A stretch of DNA of 32,531 nt, taken from an uncultured Trichormus sp. (lineage in GTDB: Bacteria; Cyanobacteriota; Cyanobacteriia; Cyanobacteriales; Nostocaceae). Below the pieces are notes generated by a model, which did not search any database, was not told the DNA's origin, and worked only from the letters and a program-made list of their open reading frames with translations. The translations under genes were made by a program, and so were the position numbers. The DNA is taken from the NCBI GenBank assembly GCA_936914905.1, contig CAKZGI010000030.1:1-32531 (forward strand), in the 5' to 3' direction. Below are positions 8,320 through 17,498 of this stretch, piece by piece (position 1 is the first letter of the stretch; every line of letters begins with the position of its first letter).

Positions 8320-11256
8320 ATGTCAGAACACCTAGCAACATCTTTAAATGATAGTCTTCCTTACCCCGACAATAGCCAGAATACTATTCGCATTCGGGGT
8401 GCTAGGCAGCATAATCTGAAAAATATTGATTTAGAACTACCTCGCAATCGCTTGATTGTCTTCACCGGCGTTTCTGGTTCTGGTAAGTCGTCTTTGGCAT
8501 TTGATACCATCTTTGCAGAAGGTCAGCGGCGTTATGTGGAATCTCTCAGCGCCTATGCTAGGCAATTTTTGGGACAGTTGGATAAACCTGATGTGGAAGC
8601 GATTGAAGGTTTAAGTCCCGCGATTTCCATTGATCAAAAATCAACTTCCCATAATCCTCGTTCGACGGTGGGAACAGTAACGGAAATTTATGATTATCTA
8701 CGGTTGTTATATGGTCGCGCTGGTGAACCCCATTGTCCTAAATGCGATCGCTGTATTTCTCCCCAAACAATTGACGAGATGTGCGATCACATCATGGAAC
8801 TTCCAGACCGCAGCCGTTTCCAAATTCTGGCACCTGTCATCCGGGGGAAAAAGGGAACTCACCGCAAATTATTATCTAGTTTAGCCGCGCAAGGATTTGT
8901 CAGGATTAAGGTCAATGGAGAGGTTTTAGAACTGTCTGACTTCATCGAGTTAGATAAAAATATTACACATAATATAGAACTGGTTATTGATAGGTTAGTT
9001 AAAAAAGATGGTATTCAAGAGCGTTTAGTTGATTCTCTCACCACCTGCCTTAAGCAATCCAACGGTATTTCTATAATCGAAGTCTTGAATTATACATCTA
9101 ATAAAGTAACCCTGGAGCGGTCACATAGTAACTATATATCAACTGGGGGAGAAAATCAAGATATTTCCGCAAAAGAATTACCATCAGAAATGGTTTTTTC
9201 AGAAAACTTTGCTTGTCCAGAACATGGTGCAATTATGGAAGAATTATCACCACGTTTGTTTTCTTTTAATTCTCCCTATGGTGCTTGTTCCCATTGTCAT
9301 GGCATTGGGACTTTAAAAAGATTTTCTCCAGAATTGGTCATACCTAACCAAGATTCGCCCATGTATGCTGCGATTGCACCTTGGTCAGAAAAAGAAAATT
9401 CCTACTATTTAGAATTACTGTATAGTTTGGGGCAAACCTATGCATTTGAATTACAGACCCAGTGGAGCAAATTAACAGCAGAACAGCAGCAGATAATTTT
9501 ATATGGAGAAGAACAACCCGCAGAAGGGAAAAAACAAGCCTTTAAAGGAGTAGTTCCCATCTTACAAAGACAATATGAAGGGGGCACAGAATTAGTTAAA
9601 CAGAAACTAGAAGAATATTTAATCGATCAACCTTGTGAAGTTTGTGGAGGAAAGCGGCTAAAACCCGAAGCCTTAGCTGTGAAATTAGGACAATATGGAA
9701 TTTTAGATTTAACCAGCGTCTCCATCCGCGAATGTCGAGAAAGAATAGACGGATTAAAGTTGACACCACGACAAACACAAATTGGCGATTTAGTTCTCAA
9801 AGAAATTAAAGCCAGATTGCAATTTTTATTAGATGTCGGTTTAGATTATCTCACCTTAGATCGTCCCGCCATGACATTATCAGGTGGAGAAGCCCAAAGA
9901 ATTCGATTAGCAACACAAATTGGTTCTGGATTAACAGGAGTTCTCTACGTTTTAGACGAACCAAGCATCGGTTTGCATCAAAGAGATAATGGACGTTTAT
10001 TGAAAACCTTAACCAAATTACGCGACTTAGGAAATACATTAATAGTCGTCGAACATGACGAAGAAACCATACGTGCAGCTAATTATATAGTAGATATTGG
10101 TCCTGGTGCAGGAATTCATGGCGGAAATATTATTGCTCAGGGAAATTTAGAAAATTTATTAAATGCAGAAGCTTCTTTAACCGGTGCTTACCTATCAGGA
10201 AGACGAGTCATTAATACGCCAGTTACTAGAAGAGAAGGAAATGGCAGAACCTTAATAATTAGAAACGCTCATCGCAACAACCTCAGAAATATAGACGTCG
10301 AAATTCCTTTAGGTAAACTTGTCTCTGTCACCGGTGTTTCTGGTTCAGGAAAATCTACCTTAATCAATGAACTACTTTATCCAGCATTACAACATCATCT
10401 GTTAAAAAGAATTCCCTTTCCCAAGGATATTGATGAAATTAAAGGTTTAAACTGCGTTGACAAAGCCATAGTCATAGACCAATCACCAATTGGTAGAACT
10501 CCCCGTTCTAACCCAGCAACCTACACCGGAGTTTTCGATATCATTCGAGATGTGTTTTCCCAAACTATCGAAGCCAAAACCAGAGGTTACAAACCGGGAC
10601 AATTTTCTTTCAACGTCAAAGGTGGAAGATGTGAAGCTTGTAGCGGACAAGGTGTAAACGTCATTGAAATGAACTTTTTACCTGATGTTTATGTACAGTG
10701 TGAAATTTGCAAAGGTGCGAGATACAACCGGGAAACATTACAAGTTAAATATAAAGACAAATCAATTTCCGATGTTCTTAACATGACCGTTGAAGAAGCA
10801 TTAGCATTTTGTGAAAACATTCCCAAAGCTGTCACCAGATTACAAACATTAGTGGATGTGGGTTTAGGTTATGTGCAGTTAGGACAACCAGCCACAACTT
10901 TATCTGGTGGAGAAGCGCAACGGGTGAAATTAGCAACAGAATTATCTCGACGTGCAACAGGGAAGACTCTTTATTTAATAGATGAACCAACAACAGGATT
11001 GTCTTTTTACGACGTACATAAATTGTTGGATGTTTTACAAAGATTGGTGGATAAAGGAAATTCGATCTTAGTCATTGAACATAATTTAGATGTAATTCGC
11101 TGTTCTGATTGGGTAATAGATTTGGGACCAGAAGGAGGAGATAAAGGAGGACAAATTATTGTTGCAGGTACACCGGAAGATGTGGTGAAAAATCAACGTT
11201 CTTATACTGGGGAATATTTAAGGCAGGTGTTGAAGCAATATCCGGCAGTTGTCTAA
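8320..11256 (+). CDS. uvrA: UvrABC system protein A (excinuclease ATPase subunit)
   Basis: 978 aa, full length. UvrA dimers scan DNA for bulky lesions, load UvrB and then leave, starting nucleotide excision repair in the cytoplasm. Two ABC ATPase modules are visible: Walker [10 protein letters not shown] at about 50-58 and a second [10 protein letters not shown] in the C-terminal half; signatures [12 protein letters not shown] and [12 protein letters not shown]; Walker B regions [10 protein letters not shown] and [10 protein letters not shown]. Cys pairs for zinc appear as CPKCDRC, CSHCHG/CEVCGG and the C-terminal CEACSGQG...[10 protein letters not shown] finger that contacts damaged DNA. The start ATG 8320 leaves a 14-residue polar leader before the conserved [16 protein letters not shown]; a later start is not available nearby. 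The gene is alone between a decayed Uma2 gene and a decayed TA module. Important for UV repair in a phototroph. Confidence 0.98.
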   Translation: MSEHLATSLNDSLPYPDNSQNTIRIRGARQHNLKNIDLELPRNRLIVFTGVSGSGKSSLAFDTIFAEGQRRYVESLSAYARQFLGQLDKPDVEAIEGLSPAISIDQKSTSHNPRSTVGTVTEIYDYLRLLYGRAGEPHCPKCDRCISPQTIDEMCDHIMELPDRSRFQILAPVIRGKKGTHRKLLSSLAAQGFVRIKVNGEVLELSDFIELDKNITHNIELVIDRLVKKDGIQERLVDSLTTCLKQSNGISIIEVLNYTSNKVTLERSHSNYISTGGENQDISAKELPSEMVFSENFACPEHGAIMEELSPRLFSFNSPYGACSHCHGIGTLKRFSPELVIPNQDSPMYAAIAPWSEKENSYYLELLYSLGQTYAFELQTQWSKLTAEQQQIILYGEEQPAEGKKQAFKGVVPILQRQYEGGTELVKQKLEEYLIDQPCEVCGGKRLKPEALAVKLGQYGILDLTSVSIRECRERIDGLKLTPRQTQIGDLVLKEIKARLQFLLDVGLDYLTLDRPAMTLSGGEAQRIRLATQIGSGLTGVLYVLDEPSIGLHQRDNGRLLKTLTKLRDLGNTLIVVEHDEETIRAANYIVDIGPGAGIHGGNIIAQGNLENLLNAEASLTGAYLSGRRVINTPVTRREGNGRTLIIRNAHRNNLRNIDVEIPLGKLVSVTGVSGSGKSTLINELLYPALQHHLLKRIPFPKDIDEIKGLNCVDKAIVIDQSPIGRTPRSNPATYTGVFDIIRDVFSQTIEAKTRGYKPGQFSFNVKGGRCEACSGQGVNVIEMNFLPDVYVQCEICKGARYNRETLQVKYKDKSISDVLNMTVEEALAFCENIPKAVTRLQTLVDVGLGYVQLGQPATTLSGGEAQRVKLATELSRRATGKTLYLIDEPTTGLSFYDVHKLLDVLQRLVDKGNSILVIEHNLDVIRCSDWVIDLGPEGGDKGGQIIVAGTPEDVVKNQRSYTGEYLRQVLKQYPAVV

Positions 11257-11286
11257 GTGAGGATAGTGAGGATTATGAGTCGAATA

Positions 11287-11351
11287 AGCTCCCCGACTTC
11301 TGACATCAATTTATAATTTATTTACAACATCAAAAAAGAAGTCGGGGAGCT
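11287..11351. terminator. 15-bp perfect inverted repeat after uvrA
   Basis: AGCTCCCCGACTTCT (11287-11301) and its exact complement at 11337-11351 flank a 35-nt AT-rich loop, 31 nt after the uvrA stop. The stem is GC-rich for this region. No T-run follows the right arm on either strand, so it is not a textbook intrinsic terminator. It may stabilise the uvrA 3' end or be a dispersed palindromic repeat. Confidence 0.5.
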
Positions 11352-11428
11352 GGGTATTATATAATAGCATTCCTAAAATTCTTTACAATCAAATCAGAAC
11401 TATCTGAATATAGGGAAAAAAACTGATT

Positions 11429-11642
11429 ATGCAAAGCATGAAACTAGAATCTCAAGTTGGTAATGATGGTATATTACATATACCTTTACGCCAGATACGA
11501 GATGCTCATGTAGAAGTAATAATCAGCTGAAAAAGCATCACTCGCATCATTATATGGAATTTGCGCTGATGATCCTATTATCATTGATAATGAAGGTATT
11601 TTTGATAACCTAGATGACAAAATAGAAGGAATGTTTGATTAA
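11429..11642 (+). pseudogene. Antitoxin gene of a VapBC-like module, frameshifted
   Basis: From ATG 11429 the product starts MQSMKLESQVGNDGILHIPL and stops at TGA 11528-11530 after 33 codons. The C-terminal half resumes in another frame at about 11559 (ICADDPIIIDNEGIFDNLDD, ending at TAA 11640-11642). N-terminal beta-rich DNA-binding part plus an acidic C-terminal tail is the usual design of the small antitoxins that precede PIN toxins in cyanobacteria. The broken toxin gene begins 3 bp later, as in an intact operon. The two halves imply at least one frameshift near 11530-11558. Confidence 0.65.
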
Positions 11643-11645
11643 AAA

Positions 11646-12050
11646 ATGCTCTACCTACTTGATACTAATGTTTGTGTAATCTACGTGAATGGTCGGTCTG
11701 TATCTGTTCAAAATGGGATTTTATCAGTAGCAACTAAAGATATAGCTGTATGTTCTGTGGTAAAAGCAGAACTTTTTTATGGTGCAATGCGAATTAATAA
11801 TTATAAACGCACATTGCAAAAATAACAATCATTTCTTAATCATTATGATTCTTTACCTTTTAATAATGAGGCTGCTTCTATTTTTGGTAAAATTCGCACT
11901 CAACTGACTCCTATAGGAACACCCGTCGGCGCGTATGAGCTACAAATTACCGCTATTGCCTTAGCTAACAATTTAACATTAGTTACACACAATACCAGAC
12001 AATTTTCACGTATTCCTGAGTTAAAACTGGAAGACTGGGAAAGCGAATAA
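11646..12050 (+). pseudogene. PIN-domain toxin (VapC-like) with a nonsense codon
   Basis: 134 codons in one frame from ATG 11646, broken only by TAA at 11823-11825. VapC toxins are Mg-dependent ribonucleases that cut tRNA or rRNA. The PIN acids are visible: Asp6 in LLDTN, Glu42 in VKAELFYGA, and in the second half GAYELQITAIALANN, where Glu98 replaces the Asp usual at that site. The C-terminal THNTRQFSRIPELKLEDWE block is typical. The stop separates Asp6/Glu42 from the third acid, so the toxin is inactive. Toxin loss together with a broken antitoxin leaves no addiction module here. Confidence 0.82.
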
Positions 12051-12174
12051 ATTCAGAAATAAAAACTCTTCCTTATTTTTCCTTCCTTTTTCCTTCGCGC
12101 TCTATCCTTACGGGATACTACACGAACGCTTCTTCGTGGTTCAACCACCACCCACTTTCAACACCAATGCGAAA

Positions 12175-12594
12175 TCACACCCCCTTCCTAAAAAACTGCC
12201 TTAAAATCTCCCCCGCTTCCCTATCCCAAGTATCAATATGTTCATAAATCAAACCCTCATTATTCAACTTATAAGTCGAATATCCATTAAAAAATAACCG
12301 CGCTTTAGAGGGAACTCGCAACACACCCTGCAGACTCCACGTTACTAGAATCGTATTCTCCTCCAACTCACACACATCATGTAAATCAAAAGCAATTTCC
12401 GTAAAAAACAACTGACCATGAAAACGTAAAGTCCAAAAAATAATCGGGTAATTAAACTTACCCTTAAACTTATTCACCGGGTCACGGAAAAAGATATTCT
12501 GTGAATAGATATCATAAAAAATATCCTGCTCAAACACAGTCGGTAAATCTTGTTTGAGAATTTCGATCATCTGTTTAAATTGTAACTTAACCAC
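12175..12594 (-). CDS. DUF2358 protein (SnoaL/NTF2-like fold expected)
   Basis: 139 aa from a GTG at 12594, with AGGG just upstream; an in-frame ATG at residue 9 (MIEILKQDL) is where many relatives begin, so the true start may be 12570. The pattern IFFRDPVNKFKG, then TWSLQGVLRVPSKARL, YSTYKLNNEGLIYEHIDTWD matches the DUF2358 family found in cyanobacteria and plastids. No catalytic role is established for the family; the fold resembles SnoaL/NTF2 barrels. There is no signal peptide or membrane helix. It begins 12 bp after the broken GHL10 gene on the same strand, suggesting they were once co-transcribed. This is the one intact gene between two broken loci. Confidence 0.72.
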   Translation of the reverse strand: MVKLQFKQMIEILKQDLPTVFEQDIFYDIYSQNIFFRDPVNKFKGKFNYPIIFWTLRFHGQLFFTEIAFDLHDVCELEENTILVTWSLQGVLRVPSKARLFFNGYSTYKLNNEGLIYEHIDTWDREAGEILRQFFRKGV

Positions 12595-12606
12595 TGATTT
12601 TATCCC

Positions 12607-13742
12607 TTAAAAATTTTTTCTCAATTGTTTCTCTAACTGCTGCAACATCGAAGTATACCTGTGATAACTCAGATTAATATCTTGTAAATTTGCGAAATTT
12701 GGAAATAATGCCGACTGAGCATAGGGTCCTTTTTTGAAAACTTCCGCTAACTGATTATTATTCTCCCGCAAACCTTCATAAAAAAGTATACTTCTCTATT
12801 AATTCCCAATTGACTATGATATTCAATTATCTGTAATAAATAATCTGGACTAATTCTATAATTTCCTAATTTGATTAACATTCCTGGTGCTTTTTTTGGT
12901 AAAATGGCATCTGTAAATTGCTCATTTACCAACCTATTAATAACACATCTATAACTGAAAAAATCACGTAGATAAATTTGTGGATGGATAATATCAACAA
13001 TTCCCCGCTTTAAGCAACTTGGTGAATCTTGTAAATATTCTCGAAATCCCCAATCCTAAATATTAGGTGCCATTGAAACTAATAAATCAGGATTAACTGC
13101 TTTCACTTCTTGGTCAAGCAGTGCTAAAACGTTAGTTAGAATATTTGCTCGCCACTTTAACCAATGTTTATCCTTGTGGTTCTTTGGTGGATATTTTTTA
13201 AACTGTTGACGGTAGCTATTTACAGTCCATTGATCATATCCACCTTCCGATGGTAACGCCGGAAAACGATCATCTCCCTGAATTCCATCAAGATCATAAT
13301 TCTTAACAACTGCCAAAAATAAATTTAGTAGAAATTCTTGGACCTGAAAATCAAAAGCATTCAGCCATTCAAAACCATTCTTTTTCAGTAAGTTACCCTC
13401 GTAATTATATGGTCTCCATTCTAGTTATTGTTGTAATAACATCCCGCCATTTAAATTATAGGAACTGACAAAACCATATTCAAACCAAGGTATGACTTTT
13501 AAACCTACTCGTCGTGCTTCTTCTACTAATTCGGCTAAAGGATCACGCCCTAAAAAACTTGAACCAATTTCTATACTAAACATCTTCGACATTGTCGAAC
13601 TCGGATACAAGGTAACTCCTTGATTTCAAACAACAGGAAAGACGACATTAAATCCGGCCTCAGCTAAACATTCGATTGCTTCAGCAATGTTGTGTCTTGA
13701 TTTGAGAACCTGACTATCAGTCGTGGTTAACCAGATACCACG
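12607..13742 (-). pseudogene. GHL10/DUF187-type family 10 glycosylhydrolase-like protein, disrupted
   Basis: One minus-strand frame from about 13742 reads RGIWLTTTDSQVLKSR, EAGFNVVFPVV, then DPLAELVEEARRVGLKVIPW, FEYGF, VVKNYDLDGIQGDDRFPALP and PKKAPGMLIKLGNY. It is broken by TGA at 13626-13628 (where V-V-W-N-Q is expected, so TGG to TGA), TAA at 13425-13427 and TAG at 13056-13058. A frameshift in an A/T run at 12780-12785 precedes the final block (FANLQDINLSYHRY, ending at TAA 12607-12609). PF02638-type proteins have a TIM-barrel glycosidase fold and are often exported; substrates in cyanobacteria are not known. The original N-terminal signal peptide is not recognisable. Confidence 0.85.
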
Positions 13743-14199
13743 TGTTTATACTTTATTTGTTTACACCCTGAGACCATTTTGGATTTTGGATTGCGAATAT
13801 CTTTCTGGGGACTAGTACCGCAAGGCGGAAATAAACCACCTATTCCAAAAATACGAAATGCTTTTACTATATTCATTTTTAATAATCATTTTTAATTTTT
13901 AATTCATGGTGGTACTAGTACGGTTTGGCATAAATAAACCAACCATTCCAAATCTCTGAAAAGCCCAGTCCGTATACATTTTGAATTTTGTTCGCGTAGG
14001 GTTTCCGAAGGAGATATTTTGTTAGGGTAGCTCTTCTGGAAGAAGCATTTTGAATTCACGGTGGTACTACGTTATGTGAACCTGTAAATAGCAATTATTT
14101 TTACCGTTGGTATAACTTTTAATAGATGTTGTTCTGGAAAAGTTCTTGTATAATCCATTTAATAAACAGTTACATTAGTCACCAATTGAATTTGAATTT
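13743..14199. other. Intergenic repeats, no gene seen
   Basis: Contains two related segments beginning ACTAGTAC at 13811 and 13914, each followed by AAATAAACCA and ATTCCAAA, plus a third partial GGTGGTACTA near 14061. A stretch TTCGCGTAGGGTTTCCGAAGG (13989 on) is of the kind dispersed through Nostoc intergenic DNA. No ORF of substance and no clear promoter for the gene at 14200, although that gene must start in or near here. Confidence 0.45.
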
Positions 14200-15060
14200 A
14201 TGCGTATTATAGAAAATTCCTGGACACACGCTTATATAACTACTAATAGGATTAAATTACATTATGTCACCCAAGGGGAAGGAATTTTAATGTTAATGTT
14301 GCATGGGTTTCCTGAATTTTGGTACTCATGGCGGCATCAAATCCCCGAATTTGCTAAAAATTATCAAGTTGTTGCTCTTGATTTACGTGGCTATAACGAT
14401 AGTGATAAACCCAAAACACAATCTGCTTATGTCATGGATGAATTTGTTAAAGATATCGAAGGAGTAATTCAAGGTTTAGGATATGAAAGTTGTGTTTTAG
14501 TTGGTCATGATTGGGGTGGTGCGATCGCCTGGAATTTCGCCTACGCTCACCCAGACATGGTAGAAAAACTAATTATACTAAACCTCCCCCATCCCGCCAA
14601 ATTTTCCCAAGGCTTAAGCACTCCTCAGCAACTCTTACGCAGTTACTATATCTTTTTGTTTCAACTTCCTCTGCTTCCCGAACTAGTCCTGCAAGCTTCT
14701 GACTATGAAGCTATTACCAAAGTCATTCAAGGTAAAGCTTTCAATAAAAACGCCTTCACTACAGCAGACCTAGAAGTCTACAAAGAAGCTGCTGCTAAAC
14801 GAGGAGCAATCACAGCTATGTTAAATTACTATCGTAATATTTTTCAACAGCGCCTCTTCAACAAAAATTGGAGTCTTCTCGAAGTTCCCACCCTCATGAT
14901 TTGGGGAGAAGAAGACACCGCACTAGGAAAAGAACTTACTTATGGTACTCAAGATTATGTCAGGAACTTACAAATCAAATTTATTCCTAATTCTGGTCAT
15001 TGGGTTCAGCAGGAACGGCCAGAACTGGTTACAGAGTATATGCGAGAATTTCTCGCTTAA
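14200..15060 (+). CDS. Epoxide-hydrolase-like alpha/beta hydrolase
   Basis: 286 aa. Oxyanion motif HGFPEFWYSWRHQIP (His35-Gly-Phe-Pro38), nucleophile elbow GHDWGG with Asp104 as nucleophile, an acidic site at WGEEDTALG (Glu237/238, Asp239) and His267 in NSGHWVQQERPE. An Asp nucleophile with HGxP and HxW near the C-terminus is characteristic of soluble epoxide hydrolases and haloalkane/fluoroacetate dehalogenases; the Tyr-rich lid (LRSYYIFLFQ) favours epoxide hydrolase, which opens epoxides to diols. The WGEED acid site also fits. No signal peptide, so cytoplasmic. It stands alone. Dehalogenase cannot be excluded from sequence. The physiological substrate is unknown. Confidence 0.85.
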   Translation: MRIIENSWTHAYITTNRIKLHYVTQGEGILMLMLHGFPEFWYSWRHQIPEFAKNYQVVALDLRGYNDSDKPKTQSAYVMDEFVKDIEGVIQGLGYESCVLVGHDWGGAIAWNFAYAHPDMVEKLIILNLPHPAKFSQGLSTPQQLLRSYYIFLFQLPLLPELVLQASDYEAITKVIQGKAFNKNAFTTADLEVYKEAAAKRGAITAMLNYYRNIFQQRLFNKNWSLLEVPTLMIWGEEDTALGKELTYGTQDYVRNLQIKFIPNSGHWVQQERPELVTEYMREFLA

Positions 15061-15302
15061 AACGATCTATTTTACTAGGAAAAAATATTCATTTTCTACC
15101 ACAGTAAAACCGTATTCTGTAATGCAACTTAAAAATAGTTAACAGTAAATTCAATAACCGCAACTTATCTTAAATCTGTATCTAGACATACCTCAAACCT
15201 AAGCCCAGTGGTAGTTAGAGCATTAGTAACCAATTGAAAAGACATCACATCTAGCTTGTGAAATAAATTAACCTTCTTCCAGCATTTAGTGAGATAATCA
15301 AT

Positions 15303-15334
15303 TTGTGAGGAAAAGAACTTGTGAGGAAAAGAAC
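15303..15334 (+). repeat. Perfect 16-bp tandem direct repeat upstream of the pentapeptide gene
   Basis: TTGTGAGGAAAAGAAC occurs twice head to tail (15303-15318 and 15319-15334). It ends 48 bp before the start codon of the pentapeptide-repeat gene and just before an AT-rich TATCCTATATAAGG stretch that could hold a -10 box. It could be a doubled activator site or a simple duplication. Confidence 0.8.
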
Positions 15335-15382
15335 GGATGCTATCCTATATAAGGTATAAGGAAGAAGGAAGGGGGAATCATT

Positions 15383-15838
15383 ATGAAACACCAGTTATTA
15401 ACTGCTATAGCCTTACTCACTCCCCTATTGTTTGCTAACTCAGTTCAAGCTGGGAATAGACAAGACTTACAAAAACTTTTTTCCAGTGGGGAATGTGAGC
15501 GTTGTGAACTATCAGGAGTCAACCTCAGCGGCGCTCATCTAATTGGTGCAGATTTACGAGGCGCAAATCTCCGCGGTGCTAACTTAACAGAAGCCAACCT
15601 CGAAGGTGCTGACCTCACAGGTGCAAATTTGGCAGGTGCAAATTTAACATCAGCTCTTGTCACCAACGTCAACCTCAAACAAGCTAATCTCAATGGTGCA
15701 AACCTAACCAGTGCTACTATTAACGATTCCAACGTATATCAAGCATCAATGAATGACCTAACTATTACTGGTGCAGAGATATATAATACTGGTATCGGTA
15801 TTGGTGGAGAAGACGCGCAAATTCCTGATTGGAAATAA
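15383..15838 (+). CDS. Exported pentapeptide-repeat protein
   Basis: 151 aa. A signal peptide (MKHQLLTAIALLTPLLFANS, likely cleavage after VQA at about residue 23) targets it to the periplasm or thylakoid lumen. Residues about 45-110 are consecutive A(D/N)LxG/x pentapeptides (for example GADLRGANLRGANLTEANL), which form a right-handed quadrilateral beta helix. A CERC motif lies just before the repeats. A strong purine-rich ribosome site, GGAAGGGGG, lies 8 nt before the ATG. Pentapeptide proteins are numerous in cyanobacteria and mostly of unknown function, including lumenal ones. The gene converges with metK. Binding partners cannot be read from sequence. Confidence 0.87.
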   Translation: MKHQLLTAIALLTPLLFANSVQAGNRQDLQKLFSSGECERCELSGVNLSGAHLIGADLRGANLRGANLTEANLEGADLTGANLAGANLTSALVTNVNLKQANLNGANLTSATINDSNVYQASMNDLTITGAEIYNTGIGIGGEDAQIPDWK

Positions 15839-15881
15839 ACTTCAGATTAAGGTTATTTAAGGCGCAATTGACTCATAGAAC

Positions 15882-15921
15882 AAATAAAAAACCTCTGCTT
15901 TCATTAAAATTAAGCAGAGGT
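15882..15921 (-). terminator. Intrinsic terminator of metK
   Basis: Stem ACCTCTGCTT (15891-15900) with AAGCAGAGGT (15912-15921), 11-nt loop. Read on the minus strand, the stem is followed by TTTTTATTTG, a proper U-tract, and lies about 40 bp beyond the metK stop. The same hairpin may also serve the convergent pentapeptide gene, although the plus-strand side lacks a T-run. Confidence 0.82.
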
Positions 15922-15960
15922 ATGATCATGGAATATCTTATGATTTAAGACCACCAGATT

Positions 15961-17235
15961 TTATGTTAAAACTGGTGCTATGGCTTCTGAAAGAGACTTA
16001 TTAGCCGCTACTTTTAACACATCAACCTTGTCAAGGCGTTCCCAAGGTAAATCTAAATCAGTTCTTCCCAAGTGACCGTAAGCTGCAACGTCCTGATAGA
16101 AACGTCCGCCTCTTTCACTGGGTAAGTTACGTAAATTGAAAGTGTGGATAATTCCTGCTGGACGCAATTCAAAGTTATCTTTGACTAATTGCAGCAAAAT
16201 TCCATCATCCACTTTACCAGTTCCAAAGGTATCCACAAAAATGCTTACAGGTCTGGCTACACCAATGGCATAACTTAACTGCACTTCACATTTTTCTGCT
16301 AACCCCGCCGCTACAATATTTTTAGCTGCATAACGAGCAGCATAAGCAGCAGAACGATCTACCTTCGTGGGATCCTTACCAGAGAAAGCACCACCACCAT
16401 GTCGGGAATAACCACCGTAAGTATCAACAATGATTTTCCTTCCAGTTAAACCAGAATCACCTTGAGGTCCACCAATCACAAATTTACCTGTAGGATTGAC
16501 TAAAAAGCGTGTCTCCTCAGTTGGCTTAACTTCAATATCGCCAAACACAGGTATTACCACCATTGACCACAGGTCTTCCTTAATTTTAGCTTGTACCGCA
16601 GCCTCATCCGTAATATCCCCAATATTAGGTGTATGCTGAGTAGAAATCAAAATCGTATCAATAGCTACGGGCTTACCATCCTCATAAACCACAGTAACTT
16701 GGGTTTTGCCATCAGGACGCAGATAAACTAAATCACCCGTTTTCCTCACTGCTGCCAGCCTAAGCGCAATGCGGTGAGCTAGACTAATAGGCAAAGGCAT
16801 CAATTCTGGTGTTTCGTTGCAAGCAAAACCGAACATGATACCTTGATCACCAGCACCAATTTTATCGAATAGTTCTTCACTATCCTGAGCACGGGTTTCC
16901 TGAGCAGTATTTACACCTTGAGCAATATCAGGTGATTGTTCATCCAAAGCCAATAGTACACTGATACTAGTAGCAGAAAAGCCGTTGACTGCATCAGTAT
17001 AGCCAATTTCTGCAATTTTGTTCCGCGCCAAGTTCACAAAATTCACATTGGCTTTGGTAGTAATTTCACCAGTAATTAGCAACAGACCAGTATTAACAAC
17101 AACCTCAGCCGCAACCCGACTAGTGGGGTCTTGAGTAAGTAGAGCATCCAGAATAGTATCTGAAATTTGATCACAGATTTTATCTGGATGACCTTCAGTG
17201 ACGGACTCGGAAGTAAATAAATAGCGTCGAGACAA
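15961..17235 (-). CDS. metK: S-adenosylmethionine synthase
   Basis: 424 aa from a TTG at 17235. It joins methionine and ATP to make S-adenosylmethionine, the general methyl donor. Motifs: [14 protein letters not shown] at the N-terminus (ATP site), [15 protein letters not shown], and the P-loop-like [19 protein letters not shown]. The C-terminal domain is complete. Start choice: the frame is open up to a GTG at 17265, but AGGAGG sits 6 nt before the TTG, and the protein then begins (M)[15 protein letters not shown] as in relatives; the GTG start would bury the ribosome site in coding sequence. Single gene with its own terminator, same strand as prk downstream of it in the minus direction. A 71-bp tandem duplication lies in its leader. 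Confidence 0.96.
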   Translation of the reverse strand: MSRRYLFTSESVTEGHPDKICDQISDTILDALLTQDPTSRVAAEVVVNTGLLLITGEITTKANVNFVNLARNKIAEIGYTDAVNGFSATSISVLLALDEQSPDIAQGVNTAQETRAQDSEELFDKIGAGDQGIMFGFACNETPELMPLPISLAHRIALRLAAVRKTGDLVYLRPDGKTQVTVVYEDGKPVAIDTILISTQHTPNIGDITDEAAVQAKIKEDLWSMVVIPVFGDIEVKPTEETRFLVNPTGKFVIGGPQGDSGLTGRKIIVDTYGGYSRHGGGAFSGKDPTKVDRSAAYAARYAAKNIVAAGLAEKCEVQLSYAIGVARPVSIFVDTFGTGKVDDGILLQLVKDNFELRPAGIIHTFNLRNLPSERGGRFYQDVAAYGHLGRTDLDLPWERLDKVDVLKVAANKSLSEAIAPVLT

Positions 17236-17239
17236 AGGA

Positions 17240-17246
17240 ATTCCTC
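17240..17246 (-). promoter_or_regulatory. Shine-Dalgarno site AGGAGG that fixes the metK TTG start
   Basis: Read on the minus strand, CTAGGAGGAATTCC precedes TTG at 17235. A consensus AGGAGG at this distance from a rare TTG codon decides the start against the upstream GTG at 17265. Confidence 0.8.
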
Positions 17247-17388
17247 CTAGATCAATTTTGTTCACTGGCTAAATTCAGGCATTTAGTTCAGCTATTAATT
17301 TCTGAAATCATAACAATCTAGATCAATTTTGTTCACTGGCTAAATTCAGGCATTTAGTTCAGCTATTAATTTCTGAAATCATAACAAT
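17247..17388 (-). repeat. Perfect 71-bp tandem duplication in the metK leader
   Basis: 17247-17317 and 17318-17388 are identical 71-bp units in direct tandem, each starting CTAGATCAATTTTGTTCACT and ending TCATAACAAT on the plus strand. The copy nearer metK runs into the ribosome site. Each unit carries TGTTATGAT on the minus strand, a plausible -10 element, so the duplication may have doubled a promoter or part of the untranslated leader. Complete identity suggests a recent event or an assembly error. Confidence 0.9.
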
Positions 17389-17445
17389 ATTTACAGACTC
17401 ACTGTCTATATTTTGGACTATTAAGACAACACATTAATCCATAAA

Positions 17446-17478
17446 AAAAGGGGTACACCCACAGATGCAACCCCTTTT
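17446..17478 (-). terminator. Intrinsic terminator of prk
   Basis: AAAAGGGGT (17446-17454) pairs with ACCCCTTTT (17470-17478) around a 15-nt loop. On the minus strand the stem is followed by a T-run (complement of 17442-17449). It lies about 20 bp after the prk stop codon and separates prk from metK. Confidence 0.85.
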
Positions 17479-17498
17479 GTTTATTAACATTGCTGGCT

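Noticed and set aside
11287-11351. Standard rho-independent terminator
   Set aside because: Listed as an inverted repeat with doubt, since no U-tract follows either arm and the loop is 35 nt.
1059-12050. Repeated in-frame TAA codons in several genes, suggesting stop-codon reassignment
   Set aside because: The intact genes here end normally, several of them with TAA (petH, uvrA, pcrA region), and broken genes also carry TGA, TAG and frameshifts. Pseudogene decay explains all of them.
17247-17388. SAM riboswitch in the metK leader
   Set aside because: The leader is an AT-rich duplicated unit without the paired helices or terminator/antiterminator arrangement expected of a SAM riboswitch.
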